A DNA stretch of 64,000 nucleotides, from assembly GCF_002913225.1 (NCBI RefSeq), contig NZ_PPAW01000011.1, positions 1-64,000 on the forward strand, given 5' to 3'. Origin of the DNA: Campylobacter concisus. GTDB taxonomy: Bacteria > Campylobacterota > Campylobacteria > Campylobacterales > Campylobacteraceae. Under the pieces are notes generated by a model. The model saw only the letters and a program-made list of their open reading frames with translations. It searched no databases and was not told the origin of the DNA. How positions within the stretch are numbered: position 1 is the stretch's first letter; every line of letters starts with the position of its first letter. Both the position numbers and the translations under genes were made by a program. Below, piece by piece: positions 19,962-28,124 of this stretch.

Positions 19962-20633
19962 TTACACCCCCGCTTTTACTTTAGGAATATATCTAAGGCT
20001 TGGTTTTGTGCCAAGTTCTGCTCTTAGCCTTATGCTATCTTTGACAGCTAAAAGCTGACTAATATGCGAGCTCTCATCGTTTAAATCGCCAAAGACCAAA
20101 GCCTCATATCTGCACGCCTCAACGCAGGCTGGATCTTTTTTATCCTTTAAATTTGTATCTATGCAGAAGTTACAGCTTTGGGCTGAGTGACTAAACTTAT
20201 CGATATATCTCACGTCGTAAGGACAGGCTACGATGCAGTATTTACAGGCGATGCAGTCATCTATGTTTGTAGTTTGGATGCCAGTTTTTATGTCCTTGTG
20301 ACAGGCTTTTGTTGGGCAAACAGCCACGCAAGGCGCATCCTCACACTGCTGACAAGATACTCTTACATATCTTTTATCAAGCAAATTCTTTGGATCAGTC
20401 TTATCCTCTACAAAAAGTCTCATCTGTCCTTTTGGGACTAAATTTACCTTTCTACATGCCACTTCGCAGTCCGTGCAGCCGACGCATTTGTTTTGGTCAA
20501 ATATCATGCCAAAATGTGGTTTTTTCGCACTCTCTTCACTCTTAAAAGCAAAACCACTACTTGCCACGCTAGCACCAGCAGCCACAACTGCCATGCGTTT
20601 AAAGAAGGCTCTTCTGCTATTTTGATTTTGCAT
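19962..20633 (-). CDS. mccC: NrfC-like four-cluster ferredoxin MccC
   Basis: Periplasmic [4Fe-4S] protein that links MccD to the octaheme cytochrome. Four cysteine groups are visible: CVGCTDCEVAC, CQQCEDAPCVAVC, CIACKYCIVAC and CNFCIDTN with a distal CVEAC. The N-terminus has a twin-arginine signal (SRRAFFKR) followed by an alanine-rich h-region, so it is exported folded by Tat. I start at ATG 20633 because GGAG lies 6 nt before it. An in-frame ATG at 20645 (MELKMQ) is possible. Confidence 0.93.
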   Translation of the reverse strand: MQNQNSRRAFFKRMAVVAAGASVASSGFAFKSEESAKKPHFGMIFDQNKCVGCTDCEVACRKVNLVPKGQMRLFVEDKTDPKNLLDKRYVRVSCQQCEDAPCVAVCPTKACHKDIKTGIQTTNIDDCIACKYCIVACPYDVRYIDKFSHSAQSCNFCIDTNLKDKKDPACVEACRYEALVFGDLNDESSHISQLLAVKDSIRLRAELGTKPSLRYIPKVKAGV

Positions 20634-20652
20634 TTTTAACTCCATTTATGCC

Positions 20653-21411
20653 TTAATGAGGCTTTTTAATGCCCTCATTTTGCTCTTTTTCATGAATTTT
20701 TCTTGCTGCCTCAGCTAGTTCGCCAGGCTTTAAGACCTTAATAAGCTCTATCTCAAAAACGATAGTCTCGCCTCCAGGTATCCCTTCCATGCCGCTATCG
20801 CCGTATGCAAGCTCAGGCGGGATGACAAATTTAAACTTCTCGCCCTCTTTCATAAGCATGAGACCCTCTTCAAGACCAGGGATCAAATTTAGCATCGAAA
20901 GATGAGCTGGAGCCTCTTTTGTCTCGTCAAAGACCTTGCCACCAGCAAAGCTTGCTTTATAATTTACTATGACGATGCTCTCAGGCTTTGGAGTAGCTCC
21001 TTTTGAGCCACCTTTTATGATCTCATATTGTAAATTTGATTTTGTTGTTTTTACATTTTTGTTTTTTGCATTTTTTTCCATATAGGCTTTGCCTTGGGCT
21101 AAATTCTCTTTTAGCTTGGCAGCCTCTTTTTCTTTTACTATCTTCTCTAAGCTTTCAGCCCTTTTGTTTAGTAGCTTTGCTATCTCATCATCACTTAGTT
21201 TTAGCTCGCTCTTTAGTGCATCGCTAAAGCCTTTTATGACTGCATCAGCGTCATAGCCAACACCTAGTTGTTTTTGATCTAGCAGTCCTTTTAAAACATA
21301 TCCGCCACTTGTTGCGCCTATGGCATAAGAGTCGTTTGTATCGACATTTGCTAAGAGGCTAGCCACGCTTAGGCTAAGAAGTAGCGAACATTTTAAAAAC
21401 CCATTTTTCAT
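20653..21411 (-). CDS. mccB: periplasmic FKBP-type peptidyl-prolyl isomerase MccB
   Basis: 252 residues: a signal peptide (about 1-21), an N-terminal dimerisation/chaperone domain of the FkpA/Mip type with a long charged helix (about 80-125), and a C-terminal FKBP domain (about 130-235; VIPPELAYGDSGMEGIPGGE). In Wolinella the mcc cluster has a peptidyl-prolyl isomerase gene in this position and it is thought to help MccA fold. A strong hairpin lies between mccA and this gene (21431-21450). Confidence 0.92.
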   Translation of the reverse strand: MKNGFLKCSLLLSLSVASLLANVDTNDSYAIGATSGGYVLKGLLDQKQLGVGYDADAVIKGFSDALKSELKLSDDEIAKLLNKRAESLEKIVKEKEAAKLKENLAQGKAYMEKNAKNKNVKTTKSNLQYEIIKGGSKGATPKPESIVIVNYKASFAGGKVFDETKEAPAHLSMLNLIPGLEEGLMLMKEGEKFKFVIPPELAYGDSGMEGIPGGETIVFEIELIKVLKPGELAEAARKIHEKEQNEGIKKPH

Positions 21412-21430
21412 TTCAAACCCTTAAGATTAA

Positions 21431-21450
21431 AGGGGCTAAAACTAGCCCCT
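21431..21450 (-). terminator. hairpin between mccA and mccB
   Basis: Perfect 8-bp inverted repeat AGGGGCTA/TAGCCCCT with a 4-nt loop, 5 nt downstream of the mccA stop, followed on the minus strand by a mildly T-rich run. It could act as a partial terminator or as a 3' stabilising element so that mccA mRNA outnumbers mccBCD mRNA. Because mccB follows without an obvious promoter, read-through must occur. Confidence 0.6.
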
Positions 21451-21455
21451 AAATG

Positions 21456-23522
21456 CTATAAATTTTTGTTTAGAATTCTCTGAGCTTCTTTTATATACTC
21501 TTTAGATGCATCTAGTCTTTGTTTAGTAAATTTAAATCCGTGCATACCCCACGAACCATCTTTTTCGACCATGTCGATGATCTCTTGAGCGTTTTGGACA
21601 AGCTCATAAACTCTTGCTTTATCACTTGGATCTAGCTTTTTAGTCTCTAGTAGTGAGTAAATTCCTTCGATGCCTATTTTGACCTCTGAGAATTCATTTT
21701 TAACTGGAGTTTGCCATCCCATAACCTCATCATAAACTTGTTTTTGGTTTTTGAAATGAAGTGTTGGTTTTAGCTCAGATAGCACTGGACTATGGCAGCC
21801 TTTATTATCTTTCATATCTTTATCAGCCCAAGATGTTCTAGCGCATGCCCACATCAAATCAACATAGTTGTGGCCATTTTTATCTCTCTCAAAGTGCCAA
21901 TCTTTAGCATCTCTTGGACCTTTAGCTGCGTCGCCTGGGACAAGAGATTTCTCTTTTGGATCGACCATGATCTTCCAGATGTGAGAGCGTCTTTGAGTAT
22001 CAAAGCCAGCGTTGTCTTGGAACTGAACAGCGTAGAAATTCTCGCAGCTCATCATAAATGGCATGTGGCAAGATGCACAAGTGTTGTTTTTGTGTGTATC
22101 TGCTTTTGATGCGATATATGCTTGAGTCTCGTGACAATCTTTACAATCTTTTTTGATCTTTGGTTTAGTGTAGAACGCACTTAGATAGCCTTGATCTGGG
22201 TTGTAGTTCATGCCAGTTACGCTCTTATCGCCTACGACGTTACCTGTGTTATCGTGTGGATCGTGGCAAGTGACGCATCTCATACCTTTATCGTAGTGAG
22301 CGGTAAAGTATGATTGTGAGCCTTCTGAACCGCATCCTGGTCCCATTGATTTAAATTTAGAGCTAAGTGAGAGATCAAGCTTGCCGTTATTGAGTGGGTT
22401 GGCTCGCATTAGATCTGGGCTAAAGTTAAATCTTTGGTGACAGCGTTCGCAGTTTGATGTTCTAAAATTTGTAGCTCCATCAAGGTGACCGCCAGCTCCG
22501 TGGCACTCCTCACAGCTTACGCCTTTTGAGATAGTGTGTTTTTGAAGCTCTTTGGCGTTACCAAGTGCTGCGTAAAATTCCGCTTTTGACTTAAAGTCAA
22601 ATTTAACTGGGTGGCAAACCTCACAATATGATGAGTTTGCTTGGAAAAACATCGACTTTTTATGTTTTGCGGCGTATGAGGCAAGACCTCTGACATATCC
22701 GCCATTATCGCCATACTCTTCAAGAGTGCCAGGAAATTCTGGGACGAGCTCTTTTATCTTTTTAACAGTTGCGTCGTCTAAATTTAACGCCCATGTTCTT
22801 TGCCATTGGTTACCACCAGCTACGATCTGACCTGTGCCATCTCTTAGCAAGCCGCCCTCAACATAGTAAGTACCACGAAGTAGCCATGCATCGACGTAGC
22901 CCATCTTAGTTCTTAAGTGACCAACGGTTGCATAGATGACGTCTGGAGTGATACCTTTTGGAAGGATAGAAGCGGTATCTTTGTCAAATACTGGCTCAGT
23001 TAGGTTGTTATTGACCTCTGGGTGCTCGCCAGGGAAGCGCATAGTAGTTGCGTGGCGAGATCTGCTCCAGACCTCATACTGAGCTGGGTGACACTCACCG
23101 CACTTTTCTGGTCCCACAAATTTATTAGGAAACTGAAGTGATGAGGTGGCTGGAATTCTATACATCATAGAGCTATAGCCCTTACCGCCATCTCTTTTAC
23201 TAAGCTTTGACATATCAAAGCCATGTCCCTCGGCAAGCCACTCTAAGCCGCGGTCATGAACGACCATTTTGCCGACGGTTTTGCCACCATACTTTGTAAA
23301 AATAGGGTGGTTTTTAAATAGCCAGTTATACATCTCTTGCTCTTCTACGACGTAGTCTTGCAAGGAGACAACACCTCTACTTTGCAGTGTGCCTTTAGGA
23401 TTTGCGATAACATCACGTGCTTTATCGGACATCTGCATATTATGCTCTTCGCAACAGGCTTGTGAAGCAAAGATACTAACACCCATGAGTAAGCCTGCTA
23501 AGGCTTTGTGTAAGTTTCTCAC
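21456..23522 (-). CDS. mccA: octaheme cytochrome c sulfite reductase MccA
   Basis: 688-residue exported cytochrome that reduces sulfite to sulfide. Seven CXXCH motifs are at residues 141, 300, 337, 358, 416, 460 and 482, plus one CX15CH motif starting at Cys560 (CAR...GCH). That odd site is the hallmark of MccA and needs the dedicated lyase CcsA1. Wolinella MccA binds Cu(I) through two cysteines at its active-site heme. Cys397 (GPGCGS) and Cys493 (MMSCEN) are the likely equivalents, within two positions of the published numbers as I recall them. The GTG start has a near-ideal AAAGGAGG ribosome site. Signal peptide: residues 1-24. Confidence 0.95.
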   Translation of the reverse strand: MRNLHKALAGLLMGVSIFASQACCEEHNMQMSDKARDVIANPKGTLQSRGVVSLQDYVVEEQEMYNWLFKNHPIFTKYGGKTVGKMVVHDRGLEWLAEGHGFDMSKLSKRDGGKGYSSMMYRIPATSSLQFPNKFVGPEKCGECHPAQYEVWSRSRHATTMRFPGEHPEVNNNLTEPVFDKDTASILPKGITPDVIYATVGHLRTKMGYVDAWLLRGTYYVEGGLLRDGTGQIVAGGNQWQRTWALNLDDATVKKIKELVPEFPGTLEEYGDNGGYVRGLASYAAKHKKSMFFQANSSYCEVCHPVKFDFKSKAEFYAALGNAKELQKHTISKGVSCEECHGAGGHLDGATNFRTSNCERCHQRFNFSPDLMRANPLNNGKLDLSLSSKFKSMGPGCGSEGSQSYFTAHYDKGMRCVTCHDPHDNTGNVVGDKSVTGMNYNPDQGYLSAFYTKPKIKKDCKDCHETQAYIASKADTHKNNTCASCHMPFMMSCENFYAVQFQDNAGFDTQRRSHIWKIMVDPKEKSLVPGDAAKGPRDAKDWHFERDKNGHNYVDLMWACARTSWADKDMKDNKGCHSPVLSELKPTLHFKNQKQVYDEVMGWQTPVKNEFSEVKIGIEGIYSLLETKKLDPSDKARVYELVQNAQEIIDMVEKDGSWGMHGFKFTKQRLDASKEYIKEAQRILNKNL

Positions 23523-23617
23523 GTCTCCTCCTTTGAATTTTTATCCTAAAATCAAAATGATTTCATACTGATAATCTTAACACCAAAAAAGGGCAGAAAA
23601 GGGGGAAAATTAACAAA

Positions 23618-25045
23618 TTATAAATTTTCGAAACTAATTGTAAATGCAACGTGGTTTTCATCTACATTTTTAGCAAAGATTATGGCGTTGTTTTTGCGAG
23701 CGATTAGCTGGCTCATATATAGCCCAAGCCCACTACCGCTCTCTTTTGTGCTAAAGTGTGGCTCAAAGATAACCTTTAAAAATGAATTTTTTATCGCTCC
23801 TGCGTTATTTTGCACGCATAAATTCTTGCGATCATCTTTTAAAAAGGCGCTTATCTTTATCACTCTTGGCTTTGTGTAGCTTTGTTTAAATGCGTCTTTG
23901 GCGTTGTTTATGATGTTTATTAAAATTTGGATTATCTCATTAAAATTTGCAAATACCTCAAAATTTTCTCTCACGTCTAACTGCACTTCGATCTGATACT
24001 TTTTAAGCGTTGCGTTTAAAATTTTTATCGTTTGATTTATCACTTCAAGCACCTTAAATTCTTTTCTCAAGGTATTTGGACTAAAGAAATTTTTAAAGTC
24101 ATCAACAGTTTCTGACATGAAATTTATCTGCTTGCTTGTCTCTTCTATAAACTCATAAATTTTTGCCTCATCAAGCTTTTTTCGCTCTTGATAGAGTTCT
24201 AAATTTATCAAAGATGAGCTTATCTGCGCTAGCGGCTGCTTCCACTGGTGCGAGATATTGCCTATCATCTCGCCCATCGAGGCTAGGCGGCTTTGATGTA
24301 TCATTAACTGCTCAGTCTGCCTTTTGCTCTCTTCGCCTCGCTTATGCATCTTATAAACAAGTAGTAAAAATAGCCCAAATATAAGCGTTATGGCGCTCAT
24401 TATGACGATGACCTCTTGCAAGTGGTAGGTAAAAATGGCGCGAATTGGTATCTTAAACGAGATCATCGCGACAGTTTCGTTCACGTCTGGGATCTCTATG
24501 CCCTCCATGCCATATTTTTCTAGCATTTGTTGTGGGGCATTTGCGCTGCTGTGACAGGCTAGACAGCTTGGACTTTGGTTTTTTATAGGCAGACCCACAA
24601 AGAGCTGTGAGCCATTTTCATCTTTTATTATCTTTACAAATTCTTTAAATTTATTCTCTTTAAAGCCGTGCAAGACACCAGCTTCAAATTCATTTGGCTC
24701 GTGGGCTTTGTTTAGCGGAGCGATGGCAACTAGCTTGTAGTCAAATTCAAGGTTGTATTTTTTCTTTTGGATGTTGTAAATTTCACGGCTTATATATGAA
24801 GATGATAGAAGTCTCTCGTCAAAAAAGTCCTCTTTTAAGATGCCCTGCTCTTTTAACTGCTCGATTAGTGGGCGCTGAACTCCAGCGATATACTCTCTTA
24901 CAGAATTTATACTCTCAAGCACATAATGCGCCTCTCTTTTGGCGTCTTTCATCGCTAGGTCGTTGTAAAAATTTAAAACAAGTGCCGAAACTAGCAGATA
25001 GACAAAGATAAAAGCACCGACTATTAGCTGAAATTTATATCTCAC
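23618..25045 (-). CDS. mccS: sensor histidine kinase with c-type heme motif (MccS-like)
   Basis: 475-residue membrane kinase: TM1 (about 7-27), a periplasmic DUF3365/Tll0287-like sensor domain with one CXXCH heme motif (SPSCLACHSSA, about residue 163), TM2 (about 208-230), a HisKA H-box (ISHQWKQPLAQ, His about 267), N-box (ILINIINNAKDAF) and G-box (GSGLGLYMSQL). It probably senses redox state, sulfite or a gas ligand and phosphorylates the adjacent regulator. It lies between the regulator and mccA on the same strand, so control of the mcc genes is likely. GTG start, overlapping the regulator by 11 nt. Confidence 0.88.
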   Translation of the reverse strand: MRYKFQLIVGAFIFVYLLVSALVLNFYNDLAMKDAKREAHYVLESINSVREYIAGVQRPLIEQLKEQGILKEDFFDERLLSSSYISREIYNIQKKKYNLEFDYKLVAIAPLNKAHEPNEFEAGVLHGFKENKFKEFVKIIKDENGSQLFVGLPIKNQSPSCLACHSSANAPQQMLEKYGMEGIEIPDVNETVAMISFKIPIRAIFTYHLQEVIVIMSAITLIFGLFLLLVYKMHKRGEESKRQTEQLMIHQSRLASMGEMIGNISHQWKQPLAQISSSLINLELYQERKKLDEAKIYEFIEETSKQINFMSETVDDFKNFFSPNTLRKEFKVLEVINQTIKILNATLKKYQIEVQLDVRENFEVFANFNEIIQILINIINNAKDAFKQSYTKPRVIKISAFLKDDRKNLCVQNNAGAIKNSFLKVIFEPHFSTKESGSGLGLYMSQLIARKNNAIIFAKNVDENHVAFTISFENL

Positions 25046-25724
25046 AAAGGTAGCCCACGCCGTATAAATTTTTGATCACATCTTTGCCTAGCTTTCTTCT
25101 AAGCTCTTTTACTATGGTCTTTATAGCCTCTTTTGTCGGCTGCTCGTAGTCCCAGATGTAGTCAAAAATTTGCTCATAAGTGATAGTTTGGTTTTTATTG
25201 TTTAAAAAGTACTCCAAAAGCTTGCTCTCACTCTTGCTTAGATGAGAAATTTGACCATTTACGTAAAGCGCTTTTTTACCAAAGTCATACTCAAGCTCGT
25301 CATTTAGCCTGATGGTTGGCGTTCGCCCAACTAGCTCAAAAGCCACATCTTCAAGCGCTTTGATGAAAGATTTTTTATCGTATGGTTTTGCAAGATATCT
25401 TGTGATCTTTAGCTCAACCGCGCGCCACAGATACTCTTGCTCGACGTGGCTTGATAAGATCACGATAGGGATTTTTTGATTGATAGCTCTTACTTTTTTA
25501 GCGATCTCAAGACCATCGATATTTGGTACGCTGATATCAAGCACTAAAGCGTCATACGCCCCGCTCATAGCAAGCTCAAGCGCATCAAAGCCATCTGTTA
25601 CGCCTTTAACCTCTGCGAAAAATAGCTCCAGCGATGCGCAAATATTTCGCAAGATCGCCTCTTCATCCTCTAAGCAAAGGACCTTTTTGTTTGATAAAAC
25701 ATCTAAAATATCATACTCTTGCAT
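25035..25724 (-). CDS. mccR: OmpR-family response regulator (MccR-like)
   Basis: 229 residues: a receiver domain with acidic pair DEE (about residues 18-20), phospho-acceptor Asp in ALVLDISVPNIDG (about residue 60), Thr/Ser switch and Lys in YLAKPYDK (about 113). A C-terminal winged helix follows (about 135-229; ALYVNGQISHLSKSESKLLE, TIVKELRRKLG). It partners the overlapping kinase gene and probably activates the mccA promoter, which would lie in 23523-23617 or upstream of this gene. No clear operator was identified. Confidence 0.9.
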   Translation of the reverse strand: MQEYDILDVLSNKKVLCLEDEEAILRNICASLELFFAEVKGVTDGFDALELAMSGAYDALVLDISVPNIDGLEIAKKVRAINQKIPIVILSSHVEQEYLWRAVELKITRYLAKPYDKKSFIKALEDVAFELVGRTPTIRLNDELEYDFGKKALYVNGQISHLSKSESKLLEYFLNNKNQTITYEQIFDYIWDYEQPTKEAIKTIVKELRRKLGKDVIKNLYGVGYLCEI

Positions 25725-25866
25725 ACGTCATCTCATCTCTTAAGCCAAAATGCCGACTTAAATAACACAAAATAAAAATTATTTCATAAATTTACATCAT
25801 GATCGTAAGCTTAAAGTAAAAAATCGGCTCACTACTTAAGCGATAAATTTAAAAGAGAAAGTTAAA

Positions 25867-25888
25867 TTTAGCCAAAGATTTGGCTAAA
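25867..25888 (-). terminator. terminator after pyrE
   Basis: Perfect 10-bp inverted repeat (TTTAGCCAAA, 2-nt loop, TTTGGCTAAA) 15 bp beyond the pyrE stop. The minus strand continues into a T-rich stretch, giving a rho-independent terminator. Confidence 0.75.
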
Positions 25889-25903
25889 TTTCCTAACTAT
25901 CCT

Positions 25904-26512
25904 TTAGTTGCCTCTACTTCCAGGCTTAATCGCCTTGCTACCGCCTTTGCAAAGCAAACAGTGTTCTGGCTCGTAAATTTCAAATTCAAAATTCCCCAAA
26001 GCGAAAAATGGCTTGTCACTTGGCAGTTTTGCATTTGGCTTTGAGTCGTTGCCTAAATTTGCAACCTTGCAAAAGCCGCGGTTTGCAAGTGCAGCAAAGC
26101 CAACCACTTCGCCCCCAAGGCTCTCTATGACACGAGCTGCCTCAAGTGCTGAGCCACCAGTTGTGATGATGTCTTCACAAACTATAAATTTCTCGCCCTT
26201 TTTCACTTCAAAACCACGCCTTAGGCTCATCACTCTATCAACGCGCTCTGTAAATATAAAGCGCTTTTTCGCCGCGCGAGCTAGCTCATATCCAGCCAAA
26301 ATTCCACCAAGCGCTGGCGAGCAAACGCTATCAAATTTAATGCCAAATTTCTCTATCACGTGTGCAAGCTCATCTGCTAGCTTTGCCGCAAGTGCTGGGT
26401 CTTCAAGCACCTTCGCACTTTGCAGATAAAACTGCGAGTGGTTGCCGCTGCTTAGCAAAAAGTGCCCCTCTAAATACGCCCCAGCGTCCTTATAAATTTT
26501 CTCTAAATCCAT
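25904..26512 (-). CDS. pyrE: orotate phosphoribosyltransferase
   Basis: Transfers the phosphoribosyl group of PRPP to orotate, giving OMP in pyrimidine synthesis. 202 residues. The PRPP-binding motif is [17 protein letters not shown] (about residue 110), and the N-terminal substrate segment is [19 protein letters not shown]. Near the C-terminus CLLCKGG is an extra cysteine pair. It stands alone with its own terminator, divergent from the transporter gene at 26632. Confidence 0.95.
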   Translation of the reverse strand: MDLEKIYKDAGAYLEGHFLLSSGNHSQFYLQSAKVLEDPALAAKLADELAHVIEKFGIKFDSVCSPALGGILAGYELARAAKKRFIFTERVDRVMSLRRGFEVKKGEKFIVCEDIITTGGSALEAARVIESLGGEVVGFAALANRGFCKVANLGNDSKPNAKLPSDKPFFALGNFEFEIYEPEHCLLCKGGSKAIKPGSRGN

Positions 26513-26631
26513 CGCTTTTTCCTTTTAAAATTTGCCAAAAATCTTAACACATACCCACTTAAGCCACTCTTTTTAAAATTTAATAAGCCCCGCCCTTGTA
26601 TAATTCTTGCACTCATACAAAAAGGACACTC

Positions 26632-27999
26632 ATGCTTCTCTTTAACCCTGTTGTTTTTAGCATTTTGGTGATGACGGTGCTATGTTTGCTGCGCTTTAAC
26701 ATCCTGCTTTCTATCCTCGTTTCTGCGCTTGTTGCTGGGGTTATGTATAAGCATGGTTTTAGCGGATTTGAAAGTGGTTTGGCAAGCGGTTTTGAGAGCT
26801 TTTTTTCGGCCCTAAAAGAGACCACTCAAAGCCTTATAAGCGGTATGCAAGGCAACCTTGAGACCTCGCTTAGCTACATCTTGCTAGGTGCTCTTGCAGC
26901 TGCCATAGCAAATACAAATTTAACAGCCATCTTAATAAATGCAATGAGTAAATTTCTTAGCTCAAATAAGGTCATTTTTACACTAACCATCGCGTTTATC
27001 GCTTGTTTGTCTCAAAACTTGATCCCAGTTCACATAGCTTTTATACCTATCTTGATCCCGCCACTTCTTGCTCTTATGAATAAAATGGGCATAGATAGAC
27101 GTGCAGTGGCTTGCGCTCTTACATTTGGTCTGCAAGCGCCTTATGTGAGCATTAGCGTTGGCTTTGGTCTGCTTTTTCACAATATCCTTAAAAAAGAGCT
27201 AGCAAACAACGGCATAAACACAACCATCTCAGATATCTCATCAGTCATGTGGATAGGTGGAGCTTCGATGTTTGTAGGGCTCATCTTGGCCATACTTTTT
27301 TATAGTAAAAAAAGGATTTATAAAACTTCTAAATTTGAAAAGGCCGAGCTTGATGAGATCGAGCGTGCAAAAAGCCTTGAGATGACTAAAAAAGAGTGGG
27401 CGGTCTTAGCTGGTGCGGTTGTCGCCTTTGTCGTGCAAATTTACACTTCGCTCTTGCCACTTGGCGCACTACTTGGACTTTTGGTCATGGTCGTTTTTGG
27501 AGGCATCGAATACAAAAAAGTAGATAAGATCATGGATAACGGCCTTGCTATGATGGGCTTTATCGCATTTATCATGCTTGTTGCTGCGGGATATGGCACC
27601 ATTTTAAGAGAGAGTGGCGGTATAGACGAGCTTGTGAAATACGCCAGCTTGGTATCTGGTGGCAAGATAGGTGGAGCATTTTTGATGTTACTTATCGGAC
27701 TTCTTGTGACGATGGGCATAGGCACTAGCTTTGGCACTATCCCTATCTTAGCCTCTATCTATGTGCCACTTTGCCTTAGCCTTGGCTTTGGTGTACCAGC
27801 TATCATCTTGCTAGTTGGTATAGCAGCGGCTCTAGGCGACGCTGGAAGCCCAGCAAGCGACAGCACACTTGGGCCAACGAGCGGTCTAAATGCTGATGGT
27901 GAGCACAACCACATATATGATACTTGTGTGCCTACGTTTATATTTTTTAACATCCCACTAATCATCGGTGGCATCGTAGGTGCGTTGATACTTGGATAA
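26632..27999 (+). CDS. NhaC/YuiF-family membrane transporter
   Basis: 455-residue polytopic membrane protein with about eleven helices. It resembles the Na+/H+-antiporter NhaC superfamily, most like the YuiF branch predicted to carry an amino acid (histidine). The glycine-rich LGDAGSPASDSTLGPTSGLN segment near the C-terminus is typical of this superfamily. I start at ATG 26632: a TATAAT (about 26600) lies in the 5' part of the longer frame, and AAAAGGAC precedes this ATG. Substrate is uncertain. Confidence 0.8.
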   Translation: MLLFNPVVFSILVMTVLCLLRFNILLSILVSALVAGVMYKHGFSGFESGLASGFESFFSALKETTQSLISGMQGNLETSLSYILLGALAAAIANTNLTAILINAMSKFLSSNKVIFTLTIAFIACLSQNLIPVHIAFIPILIPPLLALMNKMGIDRRAVACALTFGLQAPYVSISVGFGLLFHNILKKELANNGINTTISDISSVMWIGGASMFVGLILAILFYSKKRIYKTSKFEKAELDEIERAKSLEMTKKEWAVLAGAVVAFVVQIYTSLLPLGALLGLLVMVVFGGIEYKKVDKIMDNGLAMMGFIAFIMLVAAGYGTILRESGGIDELVKYASLVSGGKIGGAFLMLLIGLLVTMGIGTSFGTIPILASIYVPLCLSLGFGVPAIILLVGIAAALGDAGSPASDSTLGPTSGLNADGEHNHIYDTCVPTFIFFNIPLIIGGIVGALILG

Positions 28000-28032
28000 A
28001 ATTTGGCGTTAAAAGCGCCAAATTTCTCTTTT
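28000..28032 (+). terminator. terminator after the NhaC-like gene
   Basis: 9-bp stem (AATTTGGCG/CGCCAAATT) directly behind the stop codon, followed by TTCTCTTTTACCTTTTT. Intrinsic terminator. Confidence 0.75.
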
Positions 28033-28063
28033 ACCTTTTTCTCTTTTTGCCGATATAAATTTT

Positions 28064-28077
28064 GGAACATCTTTTGC
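28064..28077 (+). promoter_or_regulatory. sigma-54 (RpoN) promoter of flgE
   Basis: TTGGAACATCTTTTGCTT contains GG (28064) and GC (28076) separated by exactly 10 nt, the -24/-12 signature. It lies about 50 bp before the flgE start. Hook genes of Campylobacter are RpoN/FlgSR-controlled, so the site fits both sequence and context. Confidence 0.85.
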
Positions 28078-28124
28078 TTTGAAAGATCATAAAAAATTTT
28101 AAAACGAGAAAAAAGGATAAGCTC

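Noticed and set aside
26013-26429. 138-codon plus-strand ORF opposite pyrE
   Set aside because: Shadow frame of a clear pyrE with its motifs intact.
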